Source: Dehalococcoidia bacterium (GTDB lineage Bacteria; Chloroflexota; Dehalococcoidia; UBA3495). From it: a DNA stretch of 11,696 bases. Under the pieces are notes generated by a model. That model made no database searches and was not told where the DNA came from. It saw nothing but the letters and a program-made list of their open reading frames with translations. Location: the NCBI GenBank assembly GCA_002730485.1, contig PCAH01000074.1, positions 1-11,696 on the forward strand, read 5' to 3'. Below, one piece after another: positions 1 through 6,238 of the stretch (the stretch's first letter is position 1; the number at the start of each line of letters is the position of its first letter). Position numbers and translations under genes: made by a program.

Positions 1-1042
1 ATTCTTCCACGTGGGGGAAGCCGGAGAGAATGAACTGGCCGACGCCTAGCTTTGAGTAGGTTAGGAGTATGTCAGTCACCTGTTCGGGGGTGCCGACTAT
101 GGCGGTGCCACAGTTGACCCTGACCTCGGACAAGCCGTTCCAAAGGTTGGGCGCAACTATGTGATTGGGGACCTCCTGAGCTTGCGCCGCGGCCCCTACC
201 ATGGCTGTACCAACTACCGCCGCCCGGCGTTGGGCTTTCACTGCTGGGTCAGCGTGGTCAATCAGCTCGTTGGCGGCCTTCCAGGCGTCTTCTTCCTTGT
301 CCCGCACTACCAGATGGGTGCGGATACCTACCTTAGCCGTTCTTCCTGCGTTCTTGAACTCTTCCCGCACGGCATCAAAGCGAGCCCTGGAGTTTTCCAG
401 CGGCTCGATCCAGTTCAGGTGAACATCTGCCTGACGTCCCGAGAGGGCGTTGGCCCGGGGCGATGCTCCACCAAGATAGAACTCTGGGGGCGTTCCTTCC
501 GGAATCGGGGAGCAGTAGGCGTCGCTCAGGTTGTAGAAATCGCCCTTGAACTCCACCGGACCAGGCTGTGTCCACAACTTACGACACGCCGCTATGAATT
601 CCTCGGCTCGTTCGTAACGGGTGCTCTGGTCGGTGTACTCACCCACGCGCTCAAAGTCGTTCCCGATACCTCCAGGCACGATATTGATATCGATTCGGCC
701 TTTGGAAATCTGGTGCAGGGCGGCGGCCATCTGGGCGAACAATCCCAGGGCGACAAACCCGGGCCGCACCGCAATCAGAAATCGGATGCGTTCTGTGACT
801 GCAGCCAGTGCTGTAGCGGTGGTCCAAGTCTCAGCCAGTGGCGCGTCCTCTGCGAACAGGCCGTTGGCGAACCTGGTGGGGATCAACAGGGAGTAATAAC
901 CCAGGTCCTCGGCCGTTTGAACCACCTGGCGCAGGTAATCAAAGGTCGGAGGTCGTTCTGCGCGGGCGGTGCCTGCTCGTGCGCCATCTCCGTCTATTGG
1001 GAGGAACCAGCTGAATAGAGTCTCGCCGTTACCGTTTGTCAC
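1..1042 (-). CDS. SsuD-like FMN-dependent alkanesulfonate monooxygenase family protein (C-terminus cut by window edge)
   Basis: Member of the luciferase-like, reduced-flavin-dependent monooxygenases, closest in pattern to SsuD, which releases sulfite from alkanesulfonates using FMNH2 and O2. I translated 347 residues by hand; SsuD is about 380, so roughly the last 30 are off the left edge. Visible family signatures are SWFLP at 11-15, AVRPG at 91-95, a GGxxxDF-type flavin-loop region near 124-130, FYLGGASP at 188-195, GIRTH at 239-243 (Arg241 and His243 match SsuD's active-site Arg226/His228), PNLWNG at 298-303, and VGTPEQV followed by LGVGQFILSGFPHVEE at the end. Two key SsuD elements are absent: the segment carrying Cys54 is replaced by a longer insert (residues about 57-70), and the loop carrying Arg297 is changed to an Ala-rich stretch at 283-289. 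The start is GTG at 1042, chosen for a GGAGG six bases upstream. Family is confident; the sulfonate substrate is not. Confidence 0.9.
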   Translation of the reverse strand, partial: MTNGNGETLFSWFLPIDGDGARAGTARAERPPTFDYLRQVVQTAEDLGYYSLLIPTRFANGLFAEDAPLAETWTTATALAAVTERIRFLIAVRPGFVALGLFAQMAAALHQISKGRIDINIVPGGIGNDFERVGEYTDQSTRYERAEEFIAACRKLWTQPGPVEFKGDFYNLSDAYCSPIPEGTPPEFYLGGASPRANALSGRQADVHLNWIEPLENSRARFDAVREEFKNAGRTAKVGIRTHLVVRDKEEDAWKAANELIDHADPAVKAQRRAAVVGTAMVGAAAQAQEVPNHIVAPNLWNGLSEVRVNCGTAIVGTPEQVTDILLTYSKLGVGQFILSGFPHVEE

Positions 1043-1048
1043 GTTACG

Positions 1049-1053
1049 CCTCC
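1049..1053 (-). promoter_or_regulatory. Ribosome binding site fixing the GTG start of the SsuD-like gene
   Basis: The minus strand reads GGAGG, then six bases, then GTG at 1042-1040. No ATG near the conserved N-terminus has a comparable site, so this motif decides the start. Confidence 0.75.
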
Positions 1054-1160
1054 GACGTGGAGTTGGGTCAGATACATCCTAGGGACGGGGGGAATGGTGG
1101 TCAAGGGCCGGACGGCCTGGGTGGGAATGCCTGGTGAGGATTGGGAGGTAGTGAAGGGTG

Positions 1161-1200
1161 AGCCCTCATCCTAACCTTCTCCCTTGCGAGGGAGAAGGGA
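1161..1200. repeat. Intergenic REP-like repeat with a perfect hairpin
   Basis: A ten-base stem, CCTTCTCCCT at 1175-1184 and AGGGAGAAGG at 1189-1198, closes a four-base TGCG loop. It is preceded by CCCTCATCCTAA. This matches the type of short intergenic repeat (CCCTCACCCTAACC plus an inverted CCCTCTCCC arm) seen between genes in many bacteria. A nine-base piece, GAGAAGGGA, occurs again at 1216-1224 right against the ctaG stop. No T-run follows on the minus strand, so it is not a classic intrinsic terminator, though it could slow RNA decay between ctaG and the monooxygenase gene. The rest of the 182-bp gap shows no gene. Confidence 0.6.
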
Positions 1201-1224
1201 CTGTTTGGCTGTGACGAGAAGGGA

Positions 1225-2187
1225 TTATTCGGCGGCGGTGGGTGTGGGCGGTCTTGGCGGGACGGAGGGGTTTTCCAGTTCTTCTTTCTCGTACCACATG
1301 ACCATGACAATCCCAGCCACCAGAATGCTCATCATATCGCCAGGCACCCAGAGCACCAGGCCGCCAATCTGCTGGTCGGTGAGGATGGACATGCTGAACG
1401 GCTGATAGACGCCTTCGTATTCCGTGTAAATGATCGCCTTGGAGAAGGTAATCACCGCTCCCAAGATCGTGTTGGGCAGGACTATCAGTCCAAGATAGAG
1501 CACTCTAACGCCGTAATGGACCCGAGAACGGTGGGGTTTGGGATCGATGACTGCCCAATAGAAGATGAAACCAGACGACATCATGGTCATGTGCATCACG
1601 GCGTGGATGAACTCACTGCGCAGGGCCGCATTGAACGGGCCAGGTATCTGCCAAAAGTACAACACGCCCATGAAGATCGAAACGGAGATCACGGGGTTGG
1701 TCAATTTGTCGTAGACGGCCCGGGCGAACCAATGACGCACCGTGGGCTTTACTATTCCCTGCAACGCCCACGGCGGCAGCCCGCGCAGCATGGGGGTCAA
1801 CGGCGCACCCAGCAGAATCAGCAAAGGCGCCAACATCCGCAGCAGGAAGTGCTGCAGTTGATGGAACGACAGCATGTGCTCTGACAGATTATCGAGCGGG
1901 GATTGCAGAGCGATGAAGATCAGGAACAGTCCGGTGAAGAACGACGCCCTTTGCCAGCGTCCGATGGGATGGCTGGGCCGGTTCCAGTTGCTAAGGCCCT
2001 TCAGGTAAACGTAGGCGACCATCAGGATTATGAGGGTCGAAAGCGGGTTCCAGTTCCAGGCCATGAAGGGGTTTTGGCCCGCTTCGATTCCCGCATGGGC
2101 ATGGGCCGAGGGCACAACCCAGAGCAGCTGCAAAACAGCCAACACAGGCAGAGCGAACAGTATTTTGAGCCCGATTCTCTTCGTCAT
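1225..2187 (-). CDS. ctaG: CtaG-type (caa3) cytochrome c oxidase assembly factor
   Basis: Polytopic membrane protein of the caa3-oxidase CtaG family (Pfam CtaG_Caa3), needed in Bacillus for assembly of active caa3-type oxidase and thought to help load copper. It is unrelated to Cox11, which shares the symbol. The 320 residues start with a signal-anchor-like segment ending SAHAHA (27-32) and then hold about six further hydrophobic segments (roughly 48-64, 82-97, 115-133, 165-184, 196-215, 228-246, with a last one at 277-297). The family's histidines are present: H104, H109 and H113 in SEHMLSFHQLQH, and H195 and H199 before GFIFYWAVIDP. DQQIGGLVLWVPGD lies at 271-284. A Pro-rich tail (307-316) ends the protein. 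It begins 4 bp after the upstream gene's stop, without a clear Shine-Dalgarno site, so translation is probably coupled. No oxidase subunit gene is in the window. Confidence 0.9.
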   Translation of the reverse strand: MTKRIGLKILFALPVLAVLQLLWVVPSAHAHAGIEAGQNPFMAWNWNPLSTLIILMVAYVYLKGLSNWNRPSHPIGRWQRASFFTGLFLIFIALQSPLDNLSEHMLSFHQLQHFLLRMLAPLLILLGAPLTPMLRGLPPWALQGIVKPTVRHWFARAVYDKLTNPVISVSIFMGVLYFWQIPGPFNAALRSEFIHAVMHMTMMSSGFIFYWAVIDPKPHRSRVHYGVRVLYLGLIVLPNTILGAVITFSKAIIYTEYEGVYQPFSMSILTDQQIGGLVLWVPGDMMSILVAGIVMVMWYEKEELENPSVPPRPPTPTAAE

Positions 2188-2191
2188 CTAA

Positions 2192-2794
2192 TTACGCTTC
2201 TGGCCCGCCATCAGCCTCGCCAAGTTCGGCGGCTGCGGCGGCTCGTCGGCGTCGGTTCTCCCGCTTCACACTCCAGAACAGGTAGACCACGCCCGCCATC
2301 ATCGCAGCAAATATGCCGAAGAAGACCAGGCTGCCGTTGGTGTAGCGATTTAACGCCGGAACCTCAAGAAACAGTGCATCGGCCCCGCCCTCACCCAGAT
2401 CACTGGAAACATTGACTGCTATGACCCAATCCCCGGTGGAACCAAGGTTCATGCGGCCATCGTACCGCCGTGGATCGTTCGGAGAATTGTGGGCTGTGCC
2501 TATGGCCTCGTACTCCTCTCCCTCGTTAGTGGCTACGAGTACGACTCGGGCATCCGGCACGGTTTCGCCGGTGTTGGCGTCGGTGACGAATAGCGCCATC
2601 TGGATGAACCCAGCCGAGAGGTTGGAATTGATCAACACCACCCTCACCGCATGGGGGCCGGCAATGATGTCGACTCCCCGGTCTCCCCCTATTGGGTTTT
2701 CTTCCTGGGCAATTACGGTGGACATGGGCACCAATAAGAAAATGGCCAAGGCGAGCAGGGCCCGGGCTGCAAATTTGTGTTTAATGCTGATCAT
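2192..2794 (-). CDS. Secreted, C-terminally anchored YtkA/FixH/CopC-like protein
   Basis: 200 residues with a clean Sec signal peptide (positive KHKFAAR, hydrophobic core 12-23, probable cleavage after A29). A predicted extracytoplasmic beta-rich domain follows (about 40-145, including PDARVVLVA and GDWVIAVNVS). One membrane helix lies at about 156-175, with an Arg-rich cytoplasmic tail (KRENRRRR, then Ala-rich). This layout resembles small YtkA/FixH/CopC-like immunoglobulin-fold proteins that often sit beside CtaG and copper-handling genes. There is no obvious Met- or His-rich copper site; only H48 and H102 stand out. Being 4 bp upstream of ctaG, it probably works with it in oxidase assembly or copper handling at the outer face of the membrane. 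Family assignment is by layout and weak motifs, so the function is tentative. No good ribosome binding site precedes this ATG. Confidence 0.65.
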   Translation of the reverse strand: MISIKHKFAARALLALAIFLLVPMSTVIAQEENPIGGDRGVDIIAGPHAVRVVLINSNLSAGFIQMALFVTDANTGETVPDARVVLVATNEGEEYEAIGTAHNSPNDPRRYDGRMNLGSTGDWVIAVNVSSDLGEGGADALFLEVPALNRYTNGSLVFFGIFAAMMAGVVYLFWSVKRENRRRRAAAAAELGEADGGPEA

Positions 2795-2812
2795 TCCAAG
2801 CTAACTTAGTTG

Positions 2813-2843
2813 AAACCCACCCCTATACGATGACGGGGCGGGT
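2813..2843 (-). terminator. Weak intrinsic terminator after the CDF gene
   Basis: On the minus strand ACCCGCCCC and GGGGTGGGT can pair over nine positions (one G-U) around an 11-base loop, followed directly by TTTC. The stem begins at the last base of the CDF stop codon. The T-tract is short, so partial read-through into the YtkA-like/ctaG pair is likely. Only about 20 bp remain before the next start, too little for a separate promoter downstream of it. Confidence 0.5.
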
Positions 2844-3805
2844 CAGGATTCATCGTGTCTATGCCCGGAGGAATAGATCGCCGGATGTTCTATGTGATGG
2901 TCTTCAGCGCAACCGTCCGTTGAATCTTCCAACTGGATGGTCACATGGGCGATGCCAAACTCGCTGGACGCGATTTCCCGCAGCCGCTGCAAGACCGGAT
3001 TTGGGTCATCCATCACCGCAACGTCGGCGGTGACGTGGGCGCTTAGCGCATCGTAACCGGTTGTGATGGACCAGGCGTGAATATCATGGATACCAGTCAC
3101 ACCCTCCAATTCCTCCAGCCGGTGGCAGAGCAGGTGCAGGTCCAAGTGCGCCGGTGTCCCCTCCATGAGAACATGAACAACCTTCCAGAGCAACCTCATG
3201 GAGCTGGCCAAGATCAGTATTCCGATCACGATTCCGAATATCGGGTCGGCTATATCCCAGCCAAAGGCCAAGACCATAACACCGGCGGCAACCACTGCAA
3301 CCGAGCCCAGGAGATCGGCAATCACGTGCAGGAACGCTCCCTCCACGTTGAGGCTGTATCCGGCTGACCGGTGCAGCACCCAGGCGGCCGCCACGTTCAC
3401 TCCCAGGCCAACCGCGCCCACCACCAGCATCAGACCGCCATCGACGTCGATCGAGTCGCCAAAACGCCGCGACGCCTCAAAAAAGATCAAGGCGGCAATG
3501 AACCACAAGCTGAGGGCGTTCAACAATGCGGCCAATATCTCGGTGCGGTGAAATCCGAAGGTCTGCTCGATGGATGCGGGTCGCCCTGAGATCCAGATTG
3601 CCAGCAATGCCAGGCCGATGGCCGCAGCGTCGGTGAGCATGTGTCCGGCATCGGCCAGGAGGGCCAAGCTGCCAGAGACCAGACCACCGACCACCTCAAC
3701 CACCATGTAGACCGTGATCAGGGCCAGAGAGATGCTGAGGCTCCTCCGGCTGGCAGATCGGTGGCCATGATCATGATCGTGGGTTTGTTGGTGGTCAGCG
3801 TTCAT
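2843..3805 (-). CDS. Cation diffusion facilitator (CzcD/ZitB-like zinc exporter)
   Basis: A 320-residue CDF transporter that moves Zn2+ (possibly Co2+ or Cd2+) out of the cytoplasm in exchange for protons. A His-rich N-terminus (HDHDHGH, 9-15) is followed by six membrane segments. The intramembrane metal site is formed by HMLTD (H55, D59) in helix 2 and HVIAD (H160, D164) in helix 5, the HD-HD set typical of zinc exporters. FGFHRTEILAAL (84-94) is the usual family signature after helix 2. The cytoplasmic domain has GIHDIHAW (239-245) and H257, which match the family's binuclear site region. The tail ends with a second His-rich stretch (HHIEH and GHRH, 303-317). It lies 30 bp after protein A on the same strand and before the YtkA-like/ctaG pair. 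A six-base dyad upstream could be an operator. The ribosome binding site is weak. Confidence 0.95.
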   Translation of the reverse strand: MNADHQQTHDHDHGHRSASRRSLSISLALITVYMVVEVVGGLVSGSLALLADAGHMLTDAAAIGLALLAIWISGRPASIEQTFGFHRTEILAALLNALSLWFIAALIFFEASRRFGDSIDVDGGLMLVVGAVGLGVNVAAAWVLHRSAGYSLNVEGAFLHVIADLLGSVAVVAAGVMVLAFGWDIADPIFGIVIGILILASSMRLLWKVVHVLMEGTPAHLDLHLLCHRLEELEGVTGIHDIHAWSITTGYDALSAHVTADVAVMDDPNPVLQRLREIASSEFGIAHVTIQLEDSTDGCAEDHHIEHPAIYSSGHRHDES

Positions 3806-3824
3806 AGTTTCAGCGGACCGTGTC

Positions 3825-3838
3825 TAGAACCTGTTCTA
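3825..3838. promoter_or_regulatory. Candidate operator dyad upstream of the CDF gene
   Basis: TAGAAC-CT-GTTCTA is a perfect six-base inverted repeat around a two-base centre. It overlaps the stop codon of protein A and lies 20 bp upstream of the CDF start. Such dyads next to metal exporters are often repressor sites, but no regulator gene is in the window and no -35/-10 pair is evident, so the role is a guess. Confidence 0.3.
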
Positions 3839-4498
3839 AAGTTGGAAAGTCTTCTTCCAGATACCAGGCGAGAATTCTGCGTGGGTCATTATGTCTCGCA
3901 TCGGGCCATTGTCAGGATGGATGTCACGCTGTATCAGCCATTCTTCGGTTTCTGAAACGTTCTCATCCTCGAACTCGTAGACCACGGCGTATTGGGGCCC
4001 TTCTCCGACGTTTTTCCAACGTCGCCCTCTGATGACACCAGGGCATTTCTCGTAATTGGGTACGTAGACACCACTGTACCATTTGTTCCATTCGTCCTGA
4101 TTGGCGGCGGGAACGTCCATTCGGCCAATCTGCAGCGCAGGTGCCATGCCGCTATTGGCGATCTCATCTGTGAGCGAATCAGGATAGATCATCTCCATTA
4201 CCATCCTGATGTAATTGGAGCCGATGATGCTGGGCGCCCTGCGCTGTCCCCACTCAGTGAAGGGACGCAGTGCCTTCATGGCATCGGTATTGATCACATC
4301 AGCGCTCTCAAGTTCGTAGACCGCCAGGTGCTTGGGGCCGCTCTTCGTGGCCTCATAACGTGCTCCGTCTAGGATTCCAGGCACCGCCAGCAGATCCTTG
4401 AGGTGTTCTTCTTTGTACCAACGATTGAATTCTTCTTCTTTCTCTGCTGGTATATCTGCGCTAACCAGCATCATCGCCGTTCCTTTCTTGTTCGCCAT
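3836..4498 (-). CDS. Unknown two-domain protein, copy A of a tandem pair (dimeric alpha+beta-barrel-like)
   Basis: I do not recognise a named function. The 220 residues hold two diverged copies of one small domain. Residues 14-73 align without gaps to 127-186 at a fixed offset of 113: F24/W137, N25/N138, W27/W140, Y28/Y141, P40-G41/P153-G154, R47/R160, G54-P55/G167-P168, Y61-E62/Y174-E175. The spacing of WY, EEH, PG, aromatic/Arg and YE resembles EthD/DUF4286-like dimeric alpha+beta-barrel domains. Fused pairs would let one chain form a whole barrel. H32 in the first half becomes Y145 in the second. No signal peptide or membrane segment is seen, so it is likely cytoplasmic. It is about 77% identical to the next gene upstream (4628-5287). 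The Shine-Dalgarno GGGAGG is 13 bases from ATG with a small hairpin between. A terminator separates it from copy B, so separate expression is likely. Confidence 0.85.
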   Translation of the reverse strand: MANKKGTAMMLVSADIPAEKEEEFNRWYKEEHLKDLLAVPGILDGARYEATKSGPKHLAVYELESADVINTDAMKALRPFTEWGQRRAPSIIGSNYIRMVMEMIYPDSLTDEIANSGMAPALQIGRMDVPAANQDEWNKWYSGVYVPNYEKCPGVIRGRRWKNVGEGPQYAVVYEFEDENVSETEEWLIQRDIHPDNGPMRDIMTHAEFSPGIWKKTFQL

Positions 4499-4500
4499 TC

Positions 4501-4517
4501 CTGGTTTCCAGCCTCCC
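4501..4517 (-). promoter_or_regulatory. Shine-Dalgarno site with a small hairpin in its spacer (copy A)
   Basis: On the minus strand GGGAGG (4517-4512) is followed by CTGG-AAA-CCAG (4511-4501) and then GA-ATG. The 13-base spacing is long, but folding the 11-base hairpin would bring the site next to the start codon. The alternative, AGGA directly touching ATG, is too close. Confidence 0.4.
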
Positions 4518-4548
4518 TTGGGTTAGATCGAGCGCTGAAACGCCCGTG

Positions 4549-4592
4549 AAAAAAATTGCGCTCCGCGTCCACCATGAAAAGGACGCGGAGCG
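4549..4592 (-). terminator. Strong intrinsic terminator after copy B
   Basis: On the minus strand CGCTCCGCGTCC (4592-4581) and GGACGCGGAGCG (4570-4559) form a perfect 12-bp GC-rich stem with a ten-base loop. CAA and then seven Ts follow (4555-4549). This is the best terminator in the window. It should end transcripts from the hydrolase and copy B and separate them from copy A. Confidence 0.88.
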
Positions 4593-4627
4593 TAGTTGCA
4601 AAGACTAAGTCTGGGTCGCTGTACGGC

Positions 4628-5287
4628 CTAGAGTTGGAAGGTCTTCTTCCAGACGCCAGGCGAGAACTCAGCATGGGTCATAATGTCGCGCATCCGGACG
4701 TTGTCGGGGTGAATCTCCCGCTGTCGCAACCATTCTTCAGTCTCAGAGACCTCAGGATCCTCAAACTCGTACACCGTGGCAAACTCTGGAGTTCCCTTCA
4801 CGGCCTTCCAGCGTCGACCTCGAATCACGCCGGGGCATTTTTCATAGTTGGGGACATAGACACCGCTGTACCACTTGTTCCACTCATCCTGGTCTGCTGG
4901 CGCAACGTCCATCCGACCTATCTGTAGGGCCGGGGCCATGTCGCTGTTAGCTATGTCACTGGATAGAGAGGTCGGGTGAATCATATCCAGGACGATGTTG
5001 AAGAAATTGGTGCCGATGAGGCTGGGGGAGACCCGTTGTCCCCACTCGGTGCGAGGGCGGTTCTTGAATGCATCGGTGTTAATGACATCGACGCTCTCCA
5101 GCTCGTACACGGCCAAGTGCTTGGGGCCGCTCTTGGTGGCCTCATAGCGGGCGGCGTTCAAGATACCAGGAACGCTCATCAACTCTTGAAGGTGTTCCTC
5201 TTGGTACCACTTGTTGAATTCTTCTTCCTTGTCGGCAGGGATATCGGCCGCCACCATCATCAGTCCGGTGCCTTTTTTGTTAGCCAT
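4628..5287 (-). CDS. Unknown two-domain protein, copy B of a tandem pair (dimeric alpha+beta-barrel-like)
   Basis: A 219-residue paralogue of the protein at 3836-4498 with the same layout: first domain about 14-73, linker 74-125, second domain about 126-185, and a conserved tail ending in GVWKKTFQL. By hand alignment 169 of 219 positions match copy A, with one single-residue gap in the linker (near residue 76). The stretch YSGVYVPNYEKCPGVIRGRR and the tail from MRDIMTHAEFSPG onward are almost unchanged, while the linker is the least conserved part. As in copy A, the first half has EEH and the second half has Tyr at that place. A GGAGG five bases before ATG supports the start. The alpha/beta hydrolase ends 87 bp upstream on the same strand, and a strong terminator follows. 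Function unknown. The fold guess suggests a small-molecule enzyme, heme- or ligand-binding protein, but nothing here proves it. Confidence 0.87.
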   Translation of the reverse strand: MANKKGTGLMMVAADIPADKEEEFNKWYQEEHLQELMSVPGILNAARYEATKSGPKHLAVYELESVDVINTDAFKNRPRTEWGQRVSPSLIGTNFFNIVLDMIHPTSLSSDIANSDMAPALQIGRMDVAPADQDEWNKWYSGVYVPNYEKCPGVIRGRRWKAVKGTPEFATVYEFEDPEVSETEEWLRQREIHPDNVRMRDIMTHAEFSPGVWKKTFQL

Positions 5288-5338
5288 TGTTGCCTCCGGT
5301 AGTTGTGTTCTATTTACATTGTTTGGTCGGTGCCATGA

Positions 5339-5350
5339 TAACCGTGGTTA
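5339..5350. promoter_or_regulatory. Inverted repeat upstream of copy B, shared in part with the hydrolase/ligase promoter region
   Basis: TAACC-GT-GGTTA is a five-base dyad in the 87-bp gap between the hydrolase and copy B. On the minus strand it runs into TATCAT, a fair -10 hexamer about 48 bases before the copy B start. Nine bases of it (AACCGTGGT) recur at 6184-6192 in the next intergenic region. It may be a regulator site, but no -35 is evident. Confidence 0.3.
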
Positions 5351-5374
5351 CCTGGTTTGGCTACGTGAGTATGT

Positions 5375-6106
5375 CTAAATAGAGATCAGGTGTCCTACAA
5401 GTTCTGCAGGAGCCGACAGGAACGGTGAGTGGCCGGTGCCCATGGTGATGGTCCGGTCACAGGGAACGTTTGCCTGCATCTCGCGCTGGTAGGCCAGCGG
5501 TAGTGCCCCGTCCCGTTCACATTCGATATAGACCTTGGGCACTCGACCGTAATTCTCCAGGGTGGTCTGAATCGGGTCCATAAGCGGCCCTGACGGCTGT
5601 GGCACCAGCATGGGCTTAACCCAGGTAAAATCGTCATCCGAGCAGTCATTGTAGAACCTGGACCGGAGCGAGGATTCCAGAAAGGTGATCGAAGCCAGAT
5701 CGTCGGATACGATCCACGAATCACGCTCCAACCCAGCCTTTATGGACTCTGGATCACGTCCTGCCACGGGCCTCATTGCCACACCGTTGCCGAACAGCAG
5801 CGCAGTCAGATAGACCAAGGAACGTATCTTGTCCGGTCTGGACTCGGCAGCCTGGGTGATGGTCAGTCCGCCGAGGCTATGCCCCACCAGAACAACCGGT
5901 TCATCAAGCTGGTCCAGCACTTTGCAGACGTGGTCCGTATAGGAACTGAGAGTCACCAGGCCTAGGGGAACATCAAACTCGCCATAGGTGTTGCCAGGCA
6001 GATCGACCGTCACCGCATCGTGCCCCTCCGCCTCCAGCAAAGGCACAACCTTGTCCCAGCACCATGAGCCGTGGGATGCGCCGTGGACCAGCACAAAAGT
6101 CGTCAT
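5375..6106 (-). CDS. Alpha/beta-fold hydrolase (small esterase/hydroxynitrile-lyase-like group)
   Basis: A 243-residue, single-domain alpha/beta hydrolase without signal peptide. The nucleophile elbow is GHSLGG (75-80, Ser77). The probable acid is Asp199 in RDGALP, and the base is His226 in GTGHSPFLS. The HGASHGSWCWDKV start (8-20) supplies the oxyanion-hole region. LPGN (36-39) and the length fit the plant salicylate-binding-protein-2/methyl-esterase/hydroxynitrile-lyase group and its bacterial relatives, which act on small esters or cyanohydrins. The exact substrate cannot be read. The start at 6106 is supported by GGGGTGAT, a good match to the anti-Shine-Dalgarno complement, just upstream. 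It is transcribed divergently from the CoA ligase and comes before copy B on the same strand, 87 bp away, so the two may share a transcript that ends at the terminator at 4549-4592. Confidence 0.92.
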   Translation of the reverse strand: MTTFVLVHGASHGSWCWDKVVPLLEAEGHDAVTVDLPGNTYGEFDVPLGLVTLSSYTDHVCKVLDQLDEPVVLVGHSLGGLTITQAAESRPDKIRSLVYLTALLFGNGVAMRPVAGRDPESIKAGLERDSWIVSDDLASITFLESSLRSRFYNDCSDDDFTWVKPMLVPQPSGPLMDPIQTTLENYGRVPKVYIECERDGALPLAYQREMQANVPCDRTITMGTGHSPFLSAPAELVGHLISI

Positions 6107-6152
6107 ATATCACCCCGTTTCCAGCCTGAATCGGTTGTTCCTTGGACTACGC

Positions 6153-6161
6153 ATGATAGCA
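6153..6161 (-). promoter_or_regulatory. Candidate extended -10 promoter for the hydrolase
   Basis: The minus strand reads TGCTATCAT, an extended -10 (TGn before a hexamer matching TATAAT at five of six). It would start RNA near 6146, about 40 bases before the ATG. No good -35 lies 16-18 bases upstream, which extended -10 promoters can tolerate. Confidence 0.35.
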
Positions 6162-6238
6162 GTTTTGGTCGCAGTTCTTGTAAAACCGTGGTAGCCTCGT
6201 TTTTGAATTCTCTATACAGCAAATATACGGAGCCAAAA

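Noticed and set aside
161..1018. Long open frame (285 codons) on the plus strand
   Set aside because: It lies wholly antisense to the SsuD-like monooxygenase, and its translation is low-complexity and resembles no family. A shadow of a GC-rich gene.
1516..2415. Plus-strand open frames opposite ctaG and the YtkA-like gene
   Set aside because: Gln/Arg/His-rich translations without family features, fully covered by well-supported minus-strand genes.
6213..6218. TATACA as -10 of the CoA ligase promoter
   Set aside because: No acceptable -35 at 16-18 bases and no TGn extension; too weak to annotate.
6071..6238. Upstream ATG extending the CoA ligase by 56 residues
   Set aside because: It would overlap the divergent hydrolase start, the added residues look like translated promoter DNA, and the TTG at 6239 has GGAG at the right distance.
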